A stretch of DNA of 64,000 nt from Eunapius fragilis (GCA_963681505.1 OY811980.1:7879118-7943117); one strand, 5' to 3'; counted from the first letter of the stretch, positions 11,881 to 22,723 are shown. Numbers and translations are program-made. Notes: a model not told the origin generated them from the sequence alone.

Positions 11881-12340
11881 TCAATATAGGATTGATTGAG
11901 GGTTGATGAATGTCATTAATAAAACTTCACTAGCATCTGGGGAAAACGGAGAAACGGATTGCTTATCTCTTTATCGCGATGGAATGAGAGCACAACGATT
12001 AACAGTTCTACGTTGGTACCGTGTCATAAAGCGGTGTGGTTATAGAGAAACAAACAATTTCCTGTTTCTCGTGCCCCAGTCCTAAAATAATTCTCCATCG
12101 TCGTCGTCTTCTTCTTAGGAAGGTATAACTCGAGCTAGGAACGGTTTAGAAGGACGGGAATAGTACCAATCGCTTCGAAATTTACCGGCACGTTATCCTT
12201 ATATGTCATATAGACACACAAATATCAAGTTCTATTTAATAATGTATAATAGATTTTTTAAAATAATTTTTGGCATTCAAACCTGCACTTATTTGGTGTT
12301 CCTATCGCAGTTTAGTTGTTACTTTGGCTAGTTGTTTTTC
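11881..12340. other. Non-coding spacer, duplicated at 42905-43390
   Basis: Nearly identical to the matching segment upstream of gene B. It contains a CGTCGTCGTCTTCTTCTT triplet stretch. No reading frame with recognisable motifs; I see no gene in it. Confidence 0.5.
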
Positions 12341-12344
12341 TAAA

Positions 12345-13190
12345 AATGCCTTCCCGTAATCATAAGAAGAGATCTAAGCAACGAGCGGAATACCTCCAAA
12401 AGCAAGACGAGAACAAAGCTAAAGCCCGAGCGCTCTACAAGGCCAATCCCGAAAAAAGAAGGCCTCTGTACGCGACAGCTACAAGGCCGATCCCGAAAAG
12501 ATGAAGGCCTTTGCACGCGACAGCTACAAGGCCAATCCAGAAAAGAAGAAGGCCTCTGCACGCGACAGCTGCATGGTCGATCCCGAATCTAAGCGATCTG
12601 CTAAAAGGCGGCGATATGAAGAGGACCTCGAGGAGAACCGTTCTGCTAAAAGGCGGCGATATGAAGAGGACCTCGAGGAGAACCGTGCTGCTAAAAGGCG
12701 GCGATATGAAGAGGACCTCGAGGGAAACCGCGCTCAGGGGCGGATACAGGGTTTTCCAAAAGGGGGGGTTGAGACCCGCGATACGAAATGCGGGGGGGTG
12801 GGGGTGCTGCCCGCTTCAGGCCCGATACGAAAAGCGGGGGGGTGCTGTCCATTTAAGGCCCGATACGAAAAGCGAAAGGGGGGGGGGGGGGGGGGGGTGC
12901 TGTCCGGCGCTTCAGGCCCGATACAAAAAGCGGGGAAGGGGGAGGGGCTGTTTAGCAGAAGAGGGGGCGTTACCATATATGAAAGGGGGGGTTGCAACCC
13001 CCAAACCCCCCCCTGGATCCGCCTCTGGCGCTGCTAAAAGGCAGAAATACCATTCAGCTGCCATTAAAGCATCTGAAAGGAGTAGGTATTGGAATGACCC
13101 TGCTGTCCGATTGGCTAAACGTGCTGCCGAGAGGACGCGGTACCGCAGGGGTCAGAGAACTACCACTATACCACCCAAAGGTATGTTATG
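12345..13190 (+). pseudogene. Lys/Arg-rich repeat-protein ORF (KANPEKKK family), broken and MITE-split
   Basis: The ORF starts MPSRNHKKRSKQRAEYLQKQ. It then runs into about 19-residue repeats of the type YKANPEKKKASARDS and 15-residue repeats of the type RRRYEEDLEENRAAK. After an inserted TIR element (12731-13026) it goes on with AAKRQKYHSAAIKASERSRY...RTRYRRGQRTTTIPPK and a GTATGTT donor-like site. Such basic repeats are known to me as the N-terminal part of many sponge predicted proteins, some of them probably mobile-element encoded. I cannot name the function. The frame is interrupted in the first repeats, identically in the duplicate at 43394-44270, so the damage predates the duplication. 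Basic composition suggests nucleic-acid binding. Confidence 0.55.
12731..13026. mobile_element. Small TIR element (MITE-like) inside the repeat-protein ORF
   Basis: It begins CAGGGGCGGATACAGGG and ends CCCTGGATCCGCCTCTG, an imperfect inverted repeat. The flanking 5 bp GCGCT is present on both sides (AACCGCGCT | GCGCTGCT). Removing the element and one GCGCT restores the open frame ...EGNRAAKRQKY..., which supports precise insertion. The interior is G-rich with repeated units 'TTCAGGCCCGATACGAAAAGCGGGG' and long poly-G runs, and ends in poly-C. The CAGNGGCGGA end recalls hAT-type termini, but the target duplication is 5 bp, so the superfamily is open. Confidence 0.7.
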
Positions 13191-13199
13191 GCATGTTGT

Positions 13200-13640
13200 A
13201 TTAACATTAAAAAGCTGTGCATGCAGCATAGTCGGGCTTGTCACCCTACTACCTGACCAAACGCGGTAGTAGGGCCCGCCCGACTATGTACAGCACGGAT
13301 CTGCACAAAACCATTCACTTCACATGGCATGGTGACTCAGCTGTGTGTACAGTACACGACCAAAAGTTTAAAACCGTTCCAAACCTGTTACCTGATTTGA
13401 ATCAGACTGTTATCAAATACTAAAAAGGTTGGGAAAAACATCCGTTTCAGATCTGGTGGAGTAATTTCCGATTCTTACCTGTACTACCACGATAATGCAA
13501 AACTGGTAACAGCCTGAATTGTGGGTGGTACCAGCGCCAAATCAAGTATTGTTCCGGTGATACACCGGGGGAATGCGTGGTTTTGTCTCGTGATCGCTAA
13601 TGTTAAATAAACGGATGAATGATTAATACATTCCATAATC
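13200..13640. other. Spacer with short palindrome
   Basis: No gene recognised. It contains the inverted repeat CATAGTCGGGC...GCCCGACTATG (about 13228-13287) around CCCTACTACCTGACCAAACGCGGTAGTAGGG, itself a palindrome. The duplicate at about 44306-44378 has a slightly longer loop (TGTTTGGTCGGGC). Confidence 0.55.
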
Positions 13641-14560
13641 ACACGCAATACAAATTTAAACAACAAAGCATATTCGTCCAGTCATGGGTATACACCAAAG
13701 CCTTCTCTCCTGATGCTTCTCTCTCTATCCTCCTAGAGCTGGACCCTCAATCAAAAGTACAACTGTCACTGCATTCATGGACTATAGAAACGGCTTGCTT
13801 GATCTGGCTGCAGTGCTGAGAATATTCTTTTCGTTATGCCAAGTATTGGGCACTCATACTCGTCCAGCACTGGTTCACTATTCACAACAAAATCATCACA
13901 TCCCTGAAGTACGCAGAATGATTCACCCGTTTCCAACTGACAGGAAGTCAAAAACAGGGCATTCTTTGTCTACAAAAGATAAACTACATGAAGTTACTGA
14001 GGTGACAAAACATACTATTTTACCTCTGAACAGAGCAGTTCAACAAAGTCTCCAGCATGAACCAATCCACCATCTGCTGCAATAACCCCTTTGAACACTG
14101 CAACAAGGCTGTCCTCCATACAGTGGAAGAGTTCTATTCTAGTTGAGCTATCATGACGATGCAGATCCTCAATGGTAGCACAGGAAAGGCCAATAGTATT
14201 GAGAACAACATGTTTGCAATACGTGTGGGGATTTTGAAAGGCGCTATAGCATAGAATGTGCACATAAAAAAACACTGACTAGTTTAACTGCAACTCACTT
14301 TCCTCAGTGCTCCAGGGTGATATATGCTCCTGTTGCCATTGAGTTCTATCATCGTAACATTGTTGAAGAAATGTCATAGGAGTTGAATAAAATGTCTTTA
14401 AGCCACCACCACACCTAAATCAACATCAATGATAAGTGTTCATTAAACTGAGTAACACACTTACTGGATGTTATCATCTCCATCACAAGCACATGTATAA
14501 CGTAGATGCTGCTGCACAGCAAAATGACCCGAGAGGGAGCAAGGCAATTACTAAAAATAT
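13640..14560 (-). pseudogene. Unrecognised multi-exon minus-strand gene, copy 1
   Basis: Four exon-like segments with good splice signals can be read. (1) GHFAVQQHLRYTCACDGDDN about 14555-14476, acceptor TTTTTAG and donor GTAAGTG. (2) CGGGLKTFYSTPMTFLQQCY...ISPWSTEE about 14414-14295, acceptor TTGATTTAG and donor GTGAGTT. (3) AFQNPHTYCKHVVLNTIGLS...GLVHAGDFVELLCSE about 14250-14022, donor GTAAAAT. (4) ALFLTSCQLETGESFCVLQG...EYECPILGITKRIFS about 13975-13800. A tail reading HECSDSC...HDWTNMLCCLNLYCV follows. Introns are 60-80 bp and phases agree. The last exon carries a 2-bp deletion relative to copy 2 and a stop shared by both. It may be a host gene relic or a transposon protein; I do not recognise the family. 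The plus-strand ORF over 14506-14865 is judged antisense shadow. Confidence 0.5.
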
Positions 14561-15420
14561 TCTGTGCTCTAACAGTAGCATTGAAGGATTCACACCTACA
14601 GAATGAGAAACATGATTTCTTTCAGGTCAAGGACAGTATAGTTTACAGCCAATTGCAACCCAAACTTGTAGATGGTCAGTTGCTATCAGCTGTGTGTAAT
14701 AAAATGTGTAGCAACTCTGTAGGGATTACCAGCCAAGGATCCATCATTGTACATGTTTGGCTTGCAGTTAATGGATTTCTATCAATGTTCAACTGTCCAC
14801 TTCCATTCCCGGCACAAAAAGTGAGAGGGCAAATTGGACGAGTTGTACTTTGTTCTCAACAATAGGAACAGCCCAAGTAAATGTGACATGTACACATGCA
14901 GAGTATTTTAATTTTTAATGTGTGATATCAGTTCTTTGTTACAGTTACATCAACACCCTCCATATCGATCCAGGAAGCAAGACCTGAAATTCTTGAGCAA
15001 ACCCACATAGTATGTAGAATTTTAATTTTGCATAGTGTGTTTCATTGAACATATATGTAACTGTATAATGTAGAGGTGAAGGGAATTGATGTTATGCTGT
15101 TACCAGCAAAGAGTATATTTGGACTGGACCTCTTTTTTACTTAAAGAGGAATTGGCAAGGTCTCTTTTTCACCAACAAAAGTGAAAGATAGGCTTTGGAT
15201 CAAACCTAAGTTGCCTAAGTGATACGTAAGCTACATTGAGGCATACTCATTTCACTTTTGTAACATTTTTCTTCATTCAGAATTGATCAAGAATAGATAT
15301 AACGACAGTGAATGGGAAATCAAAGATTTTGTACAGAAAGCAAATCAAAAGTGTAGGGACACTAAGTTATAGTTCAAGTGTATGAGTATGCTAATTTATA
15401 CATGTATACTATTATATATT
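14560..15420. other. Spacer without recognised gene
   Basis: Mostly AT-rich. Duplicated almost base for base at 45650-46510. A 119-codon plus-strand frame (14506-14865) is open in both copies but has no recognisable motif and overlaps the minus-strand exon evidence. Confidence 0.4.
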
Positions 15421-15423
15421 TAA

Positions 15424-15690
15424 CCTTGCCAAGTCATACACAATCTTGTCAAATCTTGGTAAGCCTTGTCAAGACCCATCTTGGAATAACTTGACACTTC
15501 AGGCCAAATCTTGTCACTTCTGTCCCAATTTCTTGAAATCTCTTAGCAAGTCTTGCTTGTAGTCTTGACAAGTCTTGATAAGTCTTGACAAGTCTTATGA
15601 AAACATGATGCAAGTTTTAACAAGACTTGCCAAGTCATACTTTAAATTTCTTGGCAAGACTTGGCAAGTCTTGCCACTTTTTTTTAATAA
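15424..15690. repeat. AAGTCTTG(A/C)C tandem array
   Basis: Degenerate short-period array built from TTGACAAGTCTTG / CTTGGCAAGACTTGGCAAGTC units, including both orientations, so it is able to form hairpins. Duplicated at 46515-46783. Confidence 0.8.
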
Positions 15691-15748
15691 GGTTGCGGCC
15701 GCCCAGCAGTTCGACTCGTTTCTACCTGTGGCCGATAAGCCTAAAGAA

Positions 15749-16050
15749 CACGTCTTGCCGTGTCCATAGCCTCTCGTAATACATTCAACGCCATCCTTAT
15801 GTATTGCTTGGTACTTTCTTCGTTGACATTCAGACCCTCTGTATACTCGATCAATATAAATTATGGAATCCCGCGATACACCAGCTCAATCGTTAGTATA
15901 AACTCGTCTATTTGGTCAGATGAAACGCTTCTACCATCCTGTGTTGGCACTAGGGCGTTAATAACACCTCTCAGTGATGGAAGAACTCTCGCTGCGGCAG
16001 CCATCACGAGATTTGGAGACACGGATTCAGGAATAATAATAGCCAATGGT
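15749..16050 (-). pseudogene. Unrecognised short ORF remnant
   Basis: A minus-strand reading MAIIIPESVSPNLVMAAAAR...DQIDEFILTIELVYRGIP continues in the same frame to ...YIRMALNVLREAMDTARRVL with one interruption. It is amphipathic with no motif I recognise. The second copy (46840-47140) also has an indel. It could be an exon of a lost gene or part of a repeat. Confidence 0.3.
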
Positions 16051-16194
16051 ATGGAATAGAGGTTGATATGGAATGATAGTACTTGTCTTATGTAATTATC
16101 TGCAACATTTCACAACATCCCCCCCCCCCCCCCCCCCCCCCCATCATTGAATACGGGACGTGAATTTTGGCAGCGATCACCTCCCATAGCCTTG

Positions 16195-16620
16195 CTCTAT
16201 AAAACCATTCCTATACTCGCGCGTGAAGACGACGGAGGAGAATAATTGGCCTGGGGACGCGGGAATACACGTTTGTTCTTTTAAAGCAAGCAGTTATAAC
16301 ACTGGAACAAAACAATAAAATGACCGTCTTTGCCTTCTGGTTCGATAGCAACAAAGAGCTACACTATCCGTTTCTTGGTACGCGAGTTATACGCGGGTAG
16401 CGTTTTTTTTTTTTTTTTTTTAATGATTTCACGACCCGGGTCAATTCCTAGCTCCTATATAGGAACCACTAACGTCGTAACTATAATTCGCAACTCGAAT
16501 TCGTATTTAACTTTATTTCTACACATTGTTCGCACACGATTATCTCTGACGCTATATTATCTATCCTGCTGCTGGTCGGCTCGTCGTGTGCCCGACCCTG
16601 GACCTTAGTCTCCCAGGGCT
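16195..16620. repeat. Interspersed repeat, copy 1 (also at 21190-21530, 47270-47530)
   Basis: The block starts near CTATAAAACCATTCC, includes GGCCTGGGGACGCGGGAATACACG, the sentence ATGACCGTCTTTGCCTTCTGG and a poly-T run, and ends in ACCCGGGTCAATTCCTAG. Three copies in the window share this order with different lengths of triplet and poly-T tracts. An embedded frame MTVFAFWFDSNKELHYPFLG is conserved but short. Family unknown. Confidence 0.6.
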
Positions 16621-16677
16621 CCCAAGATATATTATATAGGTTTATTTTGGGATCTGCTATATTTCCACTAACAGTTT

Positions 16678-16786
16678 CAGAGGCGGATACAGATAGGCGT
16701 GGTTCTGGGTAAACAGGATATTATCGGATATATCAACGTCAATTGTATAAATATCCGATATTATCCTCTGTCTGTATCTGCCACTG
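16678..16786. mobile_element. 109-bp MITE with CAGAGGCGGATACAG ends
   Basis: Left end CAGAGGCGGATACAGATAGG and right end CTCTGTCTGTATCTGCCACTG form an imperfect terminal inverted repeat. The interior holds GATATTATCGGATATATCAACG against TATCCGATATTATC, a second inner inverted repeat. The ends resemble those of the element at 12731-13026, so the two may be mobilised by the same transposase. Related copies lie at 50227-50318 (truncated) and 50882-50999. Confidence 0.65.
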
Positions 16787-17035
16787 AGTATGCCCTGTCC
16801 GATCTGATCTCAAATGTTACCTCAGGATGTGTGGAGTCTAGTGAATTATATGCGGTGAGTTTTAACCAAGCTGATCAAAGCTGTCAGGATGCATGGCAGC
16901 TTCCAATGAAAGACACACCACCATAATAGCTGTCATGAAGCAATATAAATTCTTCTAATTCCTCCTCACCATCTTTGATTCTCAGTGTATCAAGATCACA
17001 AAATGCTAGATTACTTCCTGTCTCGTGAAAATCAT

Positions 17036-17041
17036 TTTATT
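17036..17041 (-). terminator. Poly(A) signal of gene D
   Basis: AATAAA on the minus strand, about 65 nt after the stop codon of the last phosphatase exon. The same hexamer is found at the same distance downstream of gene A (51249-51254). Confidence 0.55.
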
Positions 17042-17105
17042 AATCTATATGCACAACACATGGTAATACAATCTTGATACAATTTCTTTTACATGTGTGT
17101 TCTTC

Positions 17106-20100
17106 TCAGGTAACCTTAAAATTGGCATATGCATCAAAGCTGTCCACATACTGAGCAAGACACTCGTGGCTATAGACATACTGCCCCTGTAGGAGAAAGA
17201 GTAAGGAGGAATGAGAATGAGAGACATACAGTGGGATTGGGGGGAAACAAGATTTGGATGTGATGGTTACAAAAAGATGATTGGAAAGGTGTGGGGTGGG
17301 GTAGGTAGCAATCACTTAAGGGTGATGGTGAAATTCTGTGTCCTTACCTCATCCTGCACAAGACCAGGTCTGGCTATCCTGGAGAACTTCACTCGCTGGA
17401 AGACATCAACAACTCCCTCTGTCTTCAACCTCTCCAGCTCTGAGTACATGGTGATGAACGTTCCTGTGCGACCTACTCCATCACGGTGAGGATGTGAGGA
17501 GTGTGAGGGAGTGGTGAGGGAGGGAGTGTACATACTTGCAGTGGACCACAACAGGCTTGTTCCCAGTGCTGATCTGGGTCCTGGTGAGAGTGTCCATCAG
17601 CTCCACCACTGAAGCAGTGTTGGCAGGCCTTCCATGTTCAGGCCATTCTGTGTAGTGAAGCTGGGTGACCACTGTGTCCTGGTCCTCACTCTGGGAGATG
17701 AGGTGGGAGGGGAAATTAAACACGACTAAACATCAATCAACACCAACCACAAGATATATATCATTTCATACTGACTTTTTTTATCTGTGATAAGAAATCT
17801 CCTAACTTTGTAACCGTCATAGCTCTGTGTTGACTCCACTGTGACAGAAAGCTTTCCATAAGTCACAGCTGCTCCTTCCTCTGTGGGCCAGTAGCAGTAA
17901 GAGGATTCACGACCTTCCTCCGTCAGGTGACACAACATGACAATGACCCTGCTCTTGAACTCCCACACCATCCTCCAGAAGTCTTCCACTGTGTTCTGTA
18001 GGGGACCCTGGGCGGCTATGTAAGCATTACGCTGCTTGTAACCCTGTAGGGGGGTGGAGGCAATTCAAGATGTGGGACCGTTAGTATCCAAGAGTATCCC
18101 TTACATCCACAAAGCTGGCATTTATGAAGTCAGAACCTTGGATACCAGACATCCTTAGAAGTACTCGACTAGTATTGTCTGTTGAGAATATCAGTCATCC
18201 TCTTCCCCTGACCCACACCTGATACCATATATGGACATACATGGTAGCTTGTTCCCATAGCGGTTCTTAGCCCTGTTGAATGGCTCCTCCCCATATGAGC
18301 ACTCACCAGGAGCTGGCTTGCGACTCACCATGTCAAGAAGCTAGAGGGAAGAGCATACAACACACACATACACATACACACACAGCCAGCTCCTAAACCA
18401 ACAACCTTATATCTGGTACAACAACATACAGAGAACTGTTTCTGGAATCCATTGAGAGTTTTCCCAGGTTTGGTCTTGGAGAGGGAGTTGATGGAGATCC
18501 TGAGGTTAGTGACAGTGATGGCAGTGTCCCCACATGTTATGTACTCATCCAGGGCATCATGGATGAACACATACTGGGCCTGGGAGGGGTGGGAGTAGGT
18601 ATCCAAGGGGTTAAGAGGTATCCAAGGGGTTAAGAGATATGACATCTTACCTGTGTTTGGACCATCTGCACACGTCTCCTTCTCATGTCCTCCACAACCT
18701 TAAATACACTGATGGACATCTCAGACCTCATCCTGTCTAGAAGTGTGTCCAGTACAATGAAGGTCCCAGTGCGCCCCACCCCCGCACTGCAGTGGACCAC
18801 TAGGGGAATCCCCTTGCTCTTGTCATGGGCCTTCTGTACCCTCCTCACAAAGCCAAGGATGGAGGTGGCAAACTGGGGTACCCCGTGGTCTGGCCAGGCA
18901 GTATAGTGGAAGTGGGTCACCTGGAGATAATCTGAATCTGGTACCATTTTCTGTATTAGGGTCAACATGAGGTAACCAGGCAGCATTCAGTACAAGCAGT
19001 AACACTTACACTTTTGATAGAGAACCTTCGAATATCAAAGTCAGCAAAAGGAAGGATGGAGGTGGTTGTTATGGTGAGGGTCTCTGTCTCATAGACCCCT
19101 CCCATGCTGTCAGCCCAGTACATCTCACACTTGCTCTATTGAAGGGTTAAATATAATAAAATGACATATCCTACAAATACGCTCATCCACCAGAGATCAA
19201 ACCAGCCATGCTTATAAGCAGCTGACAGTATGCTCACCTTTCCGCCTTCCGAACATTTTGTCAGCATGACAATGGTTTGCAGCCTTCCCTCCCACACCAT
19301 TCTCCAGAAGTCAGCAATAGTGTTGTCAGTTGGTCCTAGGGGGTTAAATGGTGTTCGGTACCATGTTTGTCATGGCAACGCGGCTGACCTTGACAGGCTA
19401 TGTAACAGTTCTCACACTTGTGTCCCTGCAATGAAAGTGCAATAACAAAACTGATTCATGGGGCATAAAAGATGTCTTACATTGATATAGCTGGCATTTA
19501 TGTAGTCAGAACCATCCACTCCTGGTATCTCCTGCAGCTTCACTCTGTCATCGTCGTCTTGGGAACGCATCGCAAAACAGGATGAGGTAATGGCTAATAT
19601 GGTTGTACCCTTACATGGTAAAATGTTAGCGAATCTGTTCTTGGCAGTGTTATAGGCGAGGGCAGCTGCCACCTGAGGCTTGCATGGCTTCACTTCCAGC
19701 AGCTGCATGAGAGAGGCAAGTCAGTACTCTTCATGATGGATGTGAGTAATTACTTCATACTCCCCCTCAAATCCTCTGCCACCATTGGTGTGCATGTTGT
19801 GAACATGGTCATGGAAGGTGACCACAGGGATGAGCTGGACGTGGTCTTTGGGTGGAGCACCCACACAGGGGTAAGAGAGAGGTGTTGAATGATGGAGAGA
19901 AGGATTTGGAGATGGAGGCAGTTTTGGGGTTAGGTGTGTGATCCCTTACCATCACTAGGAGCAGGTGCTGGCTGTGGGCTGGTGCTATTCTCACTCACAA
20001 TTACTGTACTAGTGGGAGGTGGGTGGTGCTTCTCCCCAGTGTCCCCCTGTTCATCCGGTACCTTACCCTTCACATTCACATCGGTCAGCTCTTTGGTCTG

Positions 20101-20126
20101 CTTGAAATGGGCATGGTTGGTCAATT
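17106..20126 (-). pseudogene. RPTP cytoplasmic half, gene D (5'-truncated)
   Basis: It contains the juxtamembrane exon ([20 protein letters not shown], 20126-19953), D1 exons ([10 protein letters not shown] and [11 protein letters not shown] about 19700-19487, WRMVWEGR about 19300, WPDHGVP about 18880, [11 protein letters not shown] 18764-18793) and D2 exons (KNRYGNKL about 18260, [11 protein letters not shown] about 18000, WPEHGRP about 17640, last exon ending [12 protein letters not shown], stop 17106-17108). It is nearly identical to gene B. There is no signal peptide, ectodomain or TM: homology stops abruptly inside the juxtamembrane exon at about 20124. The acceptor before the D2 signature exon reads CCG instead of CAG (position 17485), so D2 could not splice as in A and B. 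It is most likely a pseudogene made by partial duplication; transcription as a cytosolic phosphatase would need a new promoter. Confidence 0.75.
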
Positions 20127-20530
20127 GCATTGAATGGCGCACGTGATGAGTTTCCAATCCCTCTATATATTATCTCTGCCTCCACCATTTGTCTGCCTGC
20201 CTGCCGTATATATCGCGCTAATAACTACTTCCGTTGTCCGACATCCGGTCCGGGGCAACGCCCAAAAAACTTTTTGCTTCAAAAACGCTTTGCGTCTTTT
20301 TATTACGTTTTGCGCCAAATCCGTCATACGTTCTGCCGTTATATGTTTTGCGTCATACGTTTTGCGCCAAATCCGATTTGGTCTCATGCACATAACCACA
20401 TGCACATGCATGCATGTTTACCACCATGCACTTGCAATTGTTAGCAAAGTTATACCATCTCATGCATGTCAGCTATAAACCAGTACAACACTAGCGCTTA
20501 GAACATGCTAGAAACACATAGTTTTCCGGA
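20127..20530. other. Junction DNA upstream of gene D
   Basis: Unrelated to the receptor genes. Has repeats of CGTTTTGCG(C/T)CAAATCC / CATACGTTTTGCG around 20280-20380. No gene recognised. Confidence 0.4.
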
Positions 20531-21002
20531 CGCTTCTGATATAAGCGCCCTTTTCGCTGAACGCGCAGCAGAAGGGTTTCTCAATTCCTTTTGGAAACCC
20601 GATTGGTCACTGAATTTTGCTGATACTTTTGCCTCTTAGAAGCTCGTATCTCGTCGGAATTCTGTTCAGAACGCTGCCTCTTAGAAGCTCGCACCGTATC
20701 AGAATTCTGTTCATAACGCCAGAGATCATATATATAGATCTATATATGATCTATATATGATCTCTGATAACGCTGCCTCTTAGAAGCTTGGCTCGGTTCA
20801 AGCTAGGTCTGCTCTGTAGCTGCCACGAACAGACGCCCGTTTTTTTTTTTTCAGGATCTGCTCTGTAGCTGTCACGAACAGACGCCCGCTTTGTTTCAGG
20901 ATCAGCATATTGTACCATTGTCTTGATTTTGGAGGTACATGTATTTCTCTCGTCGTTTAGCTCTCCTCGTTTGTTGACGCGAAGGCATTTTGAAAAAAAA
21001 AA
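20530..21002 (-). pseudogene. Second fragment of the Lys/Arg repeat-protein family
   Basis: A minus-strand start at 20988, MPSRQQTRRAKRREKYMYLQ, matches the MPSRNHKKRSKQRAEYLQ start of the plus-strand copies. Downstream, in scattered frames, come DPETKRASVRDSYRADPEKK (about 20900-20835) and RYEQNSDTVRASKRQ / EQNSDEIRASKRQKYQQNS (about 20715-20600). A palindromic ATATAGATCTATATATGATC insertion lies near 20725-20765. It is degenerate and non-functional. It shows that the family is repetitive and occurs outside the duplicated spacer. Confidence 0.55.
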
Positions 21003-21189
21003 ACAACTTCGCTAGCCAAAAGTAATGAAATCCCACCTGTGCACAACGTTGCACAATTCTAAATAAGCGTGAATGTCGCCATGGGAAAGGATAGCACTCC
21101 ATATTACGTAATGATTACGTATATCGTTTTATGCTTTCATATATCAAGATGTCCTTCCAGGAGATTCTAAAGCGATTGGCATAACTTGC

Positions 21190-21272
21190 GCTCTTTAAAA
21201 CCATTCCCATCCCGAGTTATACTCGGCCGAGAAGAAGAAGACGACGACGACGACGATGACGACGACGACGAC

Positions 21273-21304
<32 letters not shown>

Positions 21305-21339
21305 CGGAGAAGAATTGGCCTGGGGACGAGGAAATACAC

Positions 21340-21370
<31 letters not shown>

Positions 21371-21530
21371 GTTCTCTTAAAGCAAGTACTGGATTTACAA
21401 TGACCGTCTTTGCCTTCTGGTTTGATAGCAACAAAGAGCTACACTATCCGTTTCTTGGTACGCGAGTTAACGCGGGTCGCGTGTTTTTAAAATGATTTCA
21501 CGACCCGGGTCAATTCCTATATAGCTCCTA
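21190..21530. repeat. Interspersed repeat, copy 2, with expanded GAC triplets and poly-T
   Basis: Same family as 16195-16620. Here the triplet part is expanded to GACGACGAC over 21232-21306 and the poly-T to about 28 bp. Long open frames here are low-complexity artefacts. Confidence 0.65.
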
Positions 21531-21534
21531 ATTC

Positions 21535-22260
21535 AGTGGCGTAGCTACGGTAGGGCCTGGTAGGGCCTAGGCCCTACCAACCGAGCATAATAATCTGTAA
21601 TGAACAATTAGCACGCGGGCTCGACACATATCATCATATGGTGTCGCGACGTTCAAATTTCAGTACAGCGGCTAATAGTAATATTAGTAATGTACGTGGA
21701 AGTATATGGCACGTCAGAGGACTCTTTTTCAGTGTGTGGGTTTTCCAATTTCGAGTAAGAAACAAAGAAAATCATAAATCAGTATACTTTAATATCAATG
21801 GTAAAATTAACACAATATGATGCAGATAGAAGCATAGATATTGTTAGAAGCAGCAATGATGAAGACTATATATGTTTTGCACTCAGACCCTGGTGCTGGA
21901 AAAGACAAGGAGCAATGCTTGTTGGACACGTTTGCCAGATTCAGAATTAAGACATCATTTGGAAGCGGGCGAAGCATCACGCCGCTCTGTTCCTGGTAAT
22001 CAACCTAAGAGTATTGCTGCTGACCCCACTACCGTAGTAATAAACAGCTCTCCATCTACTAATTGTATCTCAAGGATGCATTCAGCTTGCCAAGATGATT
22101 TATATAGCATCAACACCTACATTCTCCCCTGTCAGCCTGTCAGTATCAAGTACCCAGTTACTGTAATTACTACGTTATGTTGCAAGTATTCTGATGCAGT
22201 TTTAATTTATTTAGCACCAAGTCTAGAAGTTTTATTAAGTGAATTCATATTTTGATCCAT
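21535..22260. mobile_element. Possible hAT-like element fragment (one end only)
   Basis: Starts CAGTGGCGTAGCTACGGTAGG, a typical end of widespread animal hAT-type repeats, followed by a palindrome CCTGGTAGGGCCTAGGCCCTACCA. A plus-strand frame of 127 codons (21872-22255) has no recognisable motif. The matching opposite end was not found, so only the left boundary is supported. Confidence 0.35.
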
Positions 22261-22723
22261 GGAAAACCAGTTTTTTATTTTATTTTAATTTTTAGCTATC
22301 ATGTTTACAATGTACACCACCTCACTGCCTGATTATATCAGTTCCTTTTCCTTTTAATATTATTTCTACAATCGGATTACCGATATATGCTCTCTCTAGC
22401 TATGGCGGAAGGAAGGAGAAGAATAAAAATGGCGGCGAATAACAGCTGGACCACGTGGGCACGAGTATTTTTGTTCTCTAAAAGCGCGCGCTGTTATGGC
22501 ACAGAACCAACGCAAAACCGTTCTTATTTGTGTTATCGTTTGATACAATAGCCGAAGCGACAAAGAGGGAAATGATCCCGGTCACGGCGGGCAGACGCCA
22601 CGAGCTACACAGACAATTATGTACCAGACATGTTACATTTATGATACATACATGTTACCATATATGTCTGTCATATCTGTGAATACAATCTGGTACATGT
22701 ATGTACGGCAGGAATATGTAGAA
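22261..22723. other. Intergenic, no gene seen
   Basis: Contains ATGGCGG-type GC-rich words near 22400-22435 and an imperfect hairpin TGTACCAGACATG...CATGT..TCTGGTACA (22619-22700). No coding evidence. Confidence 0.4.

Noticed and set aside
14506-14865. 119-codon plus-strand ORF, duplicated at 45597-45956
   Set aside because: No recognisable motif, it overlaps the minus-strand spliced gene, and identity between copies is explained by recent duplication.
16330-16608. Open frame in the interspersed repeat as a gene
   Set aside because: Runs through poly-T and differs between the three repeat copies.
21186-21495. Asp-rich, Thr-rich and Phe-rich frames
   Set aside because: Products of GAC triplets and poly-T in an interspersed repeat.
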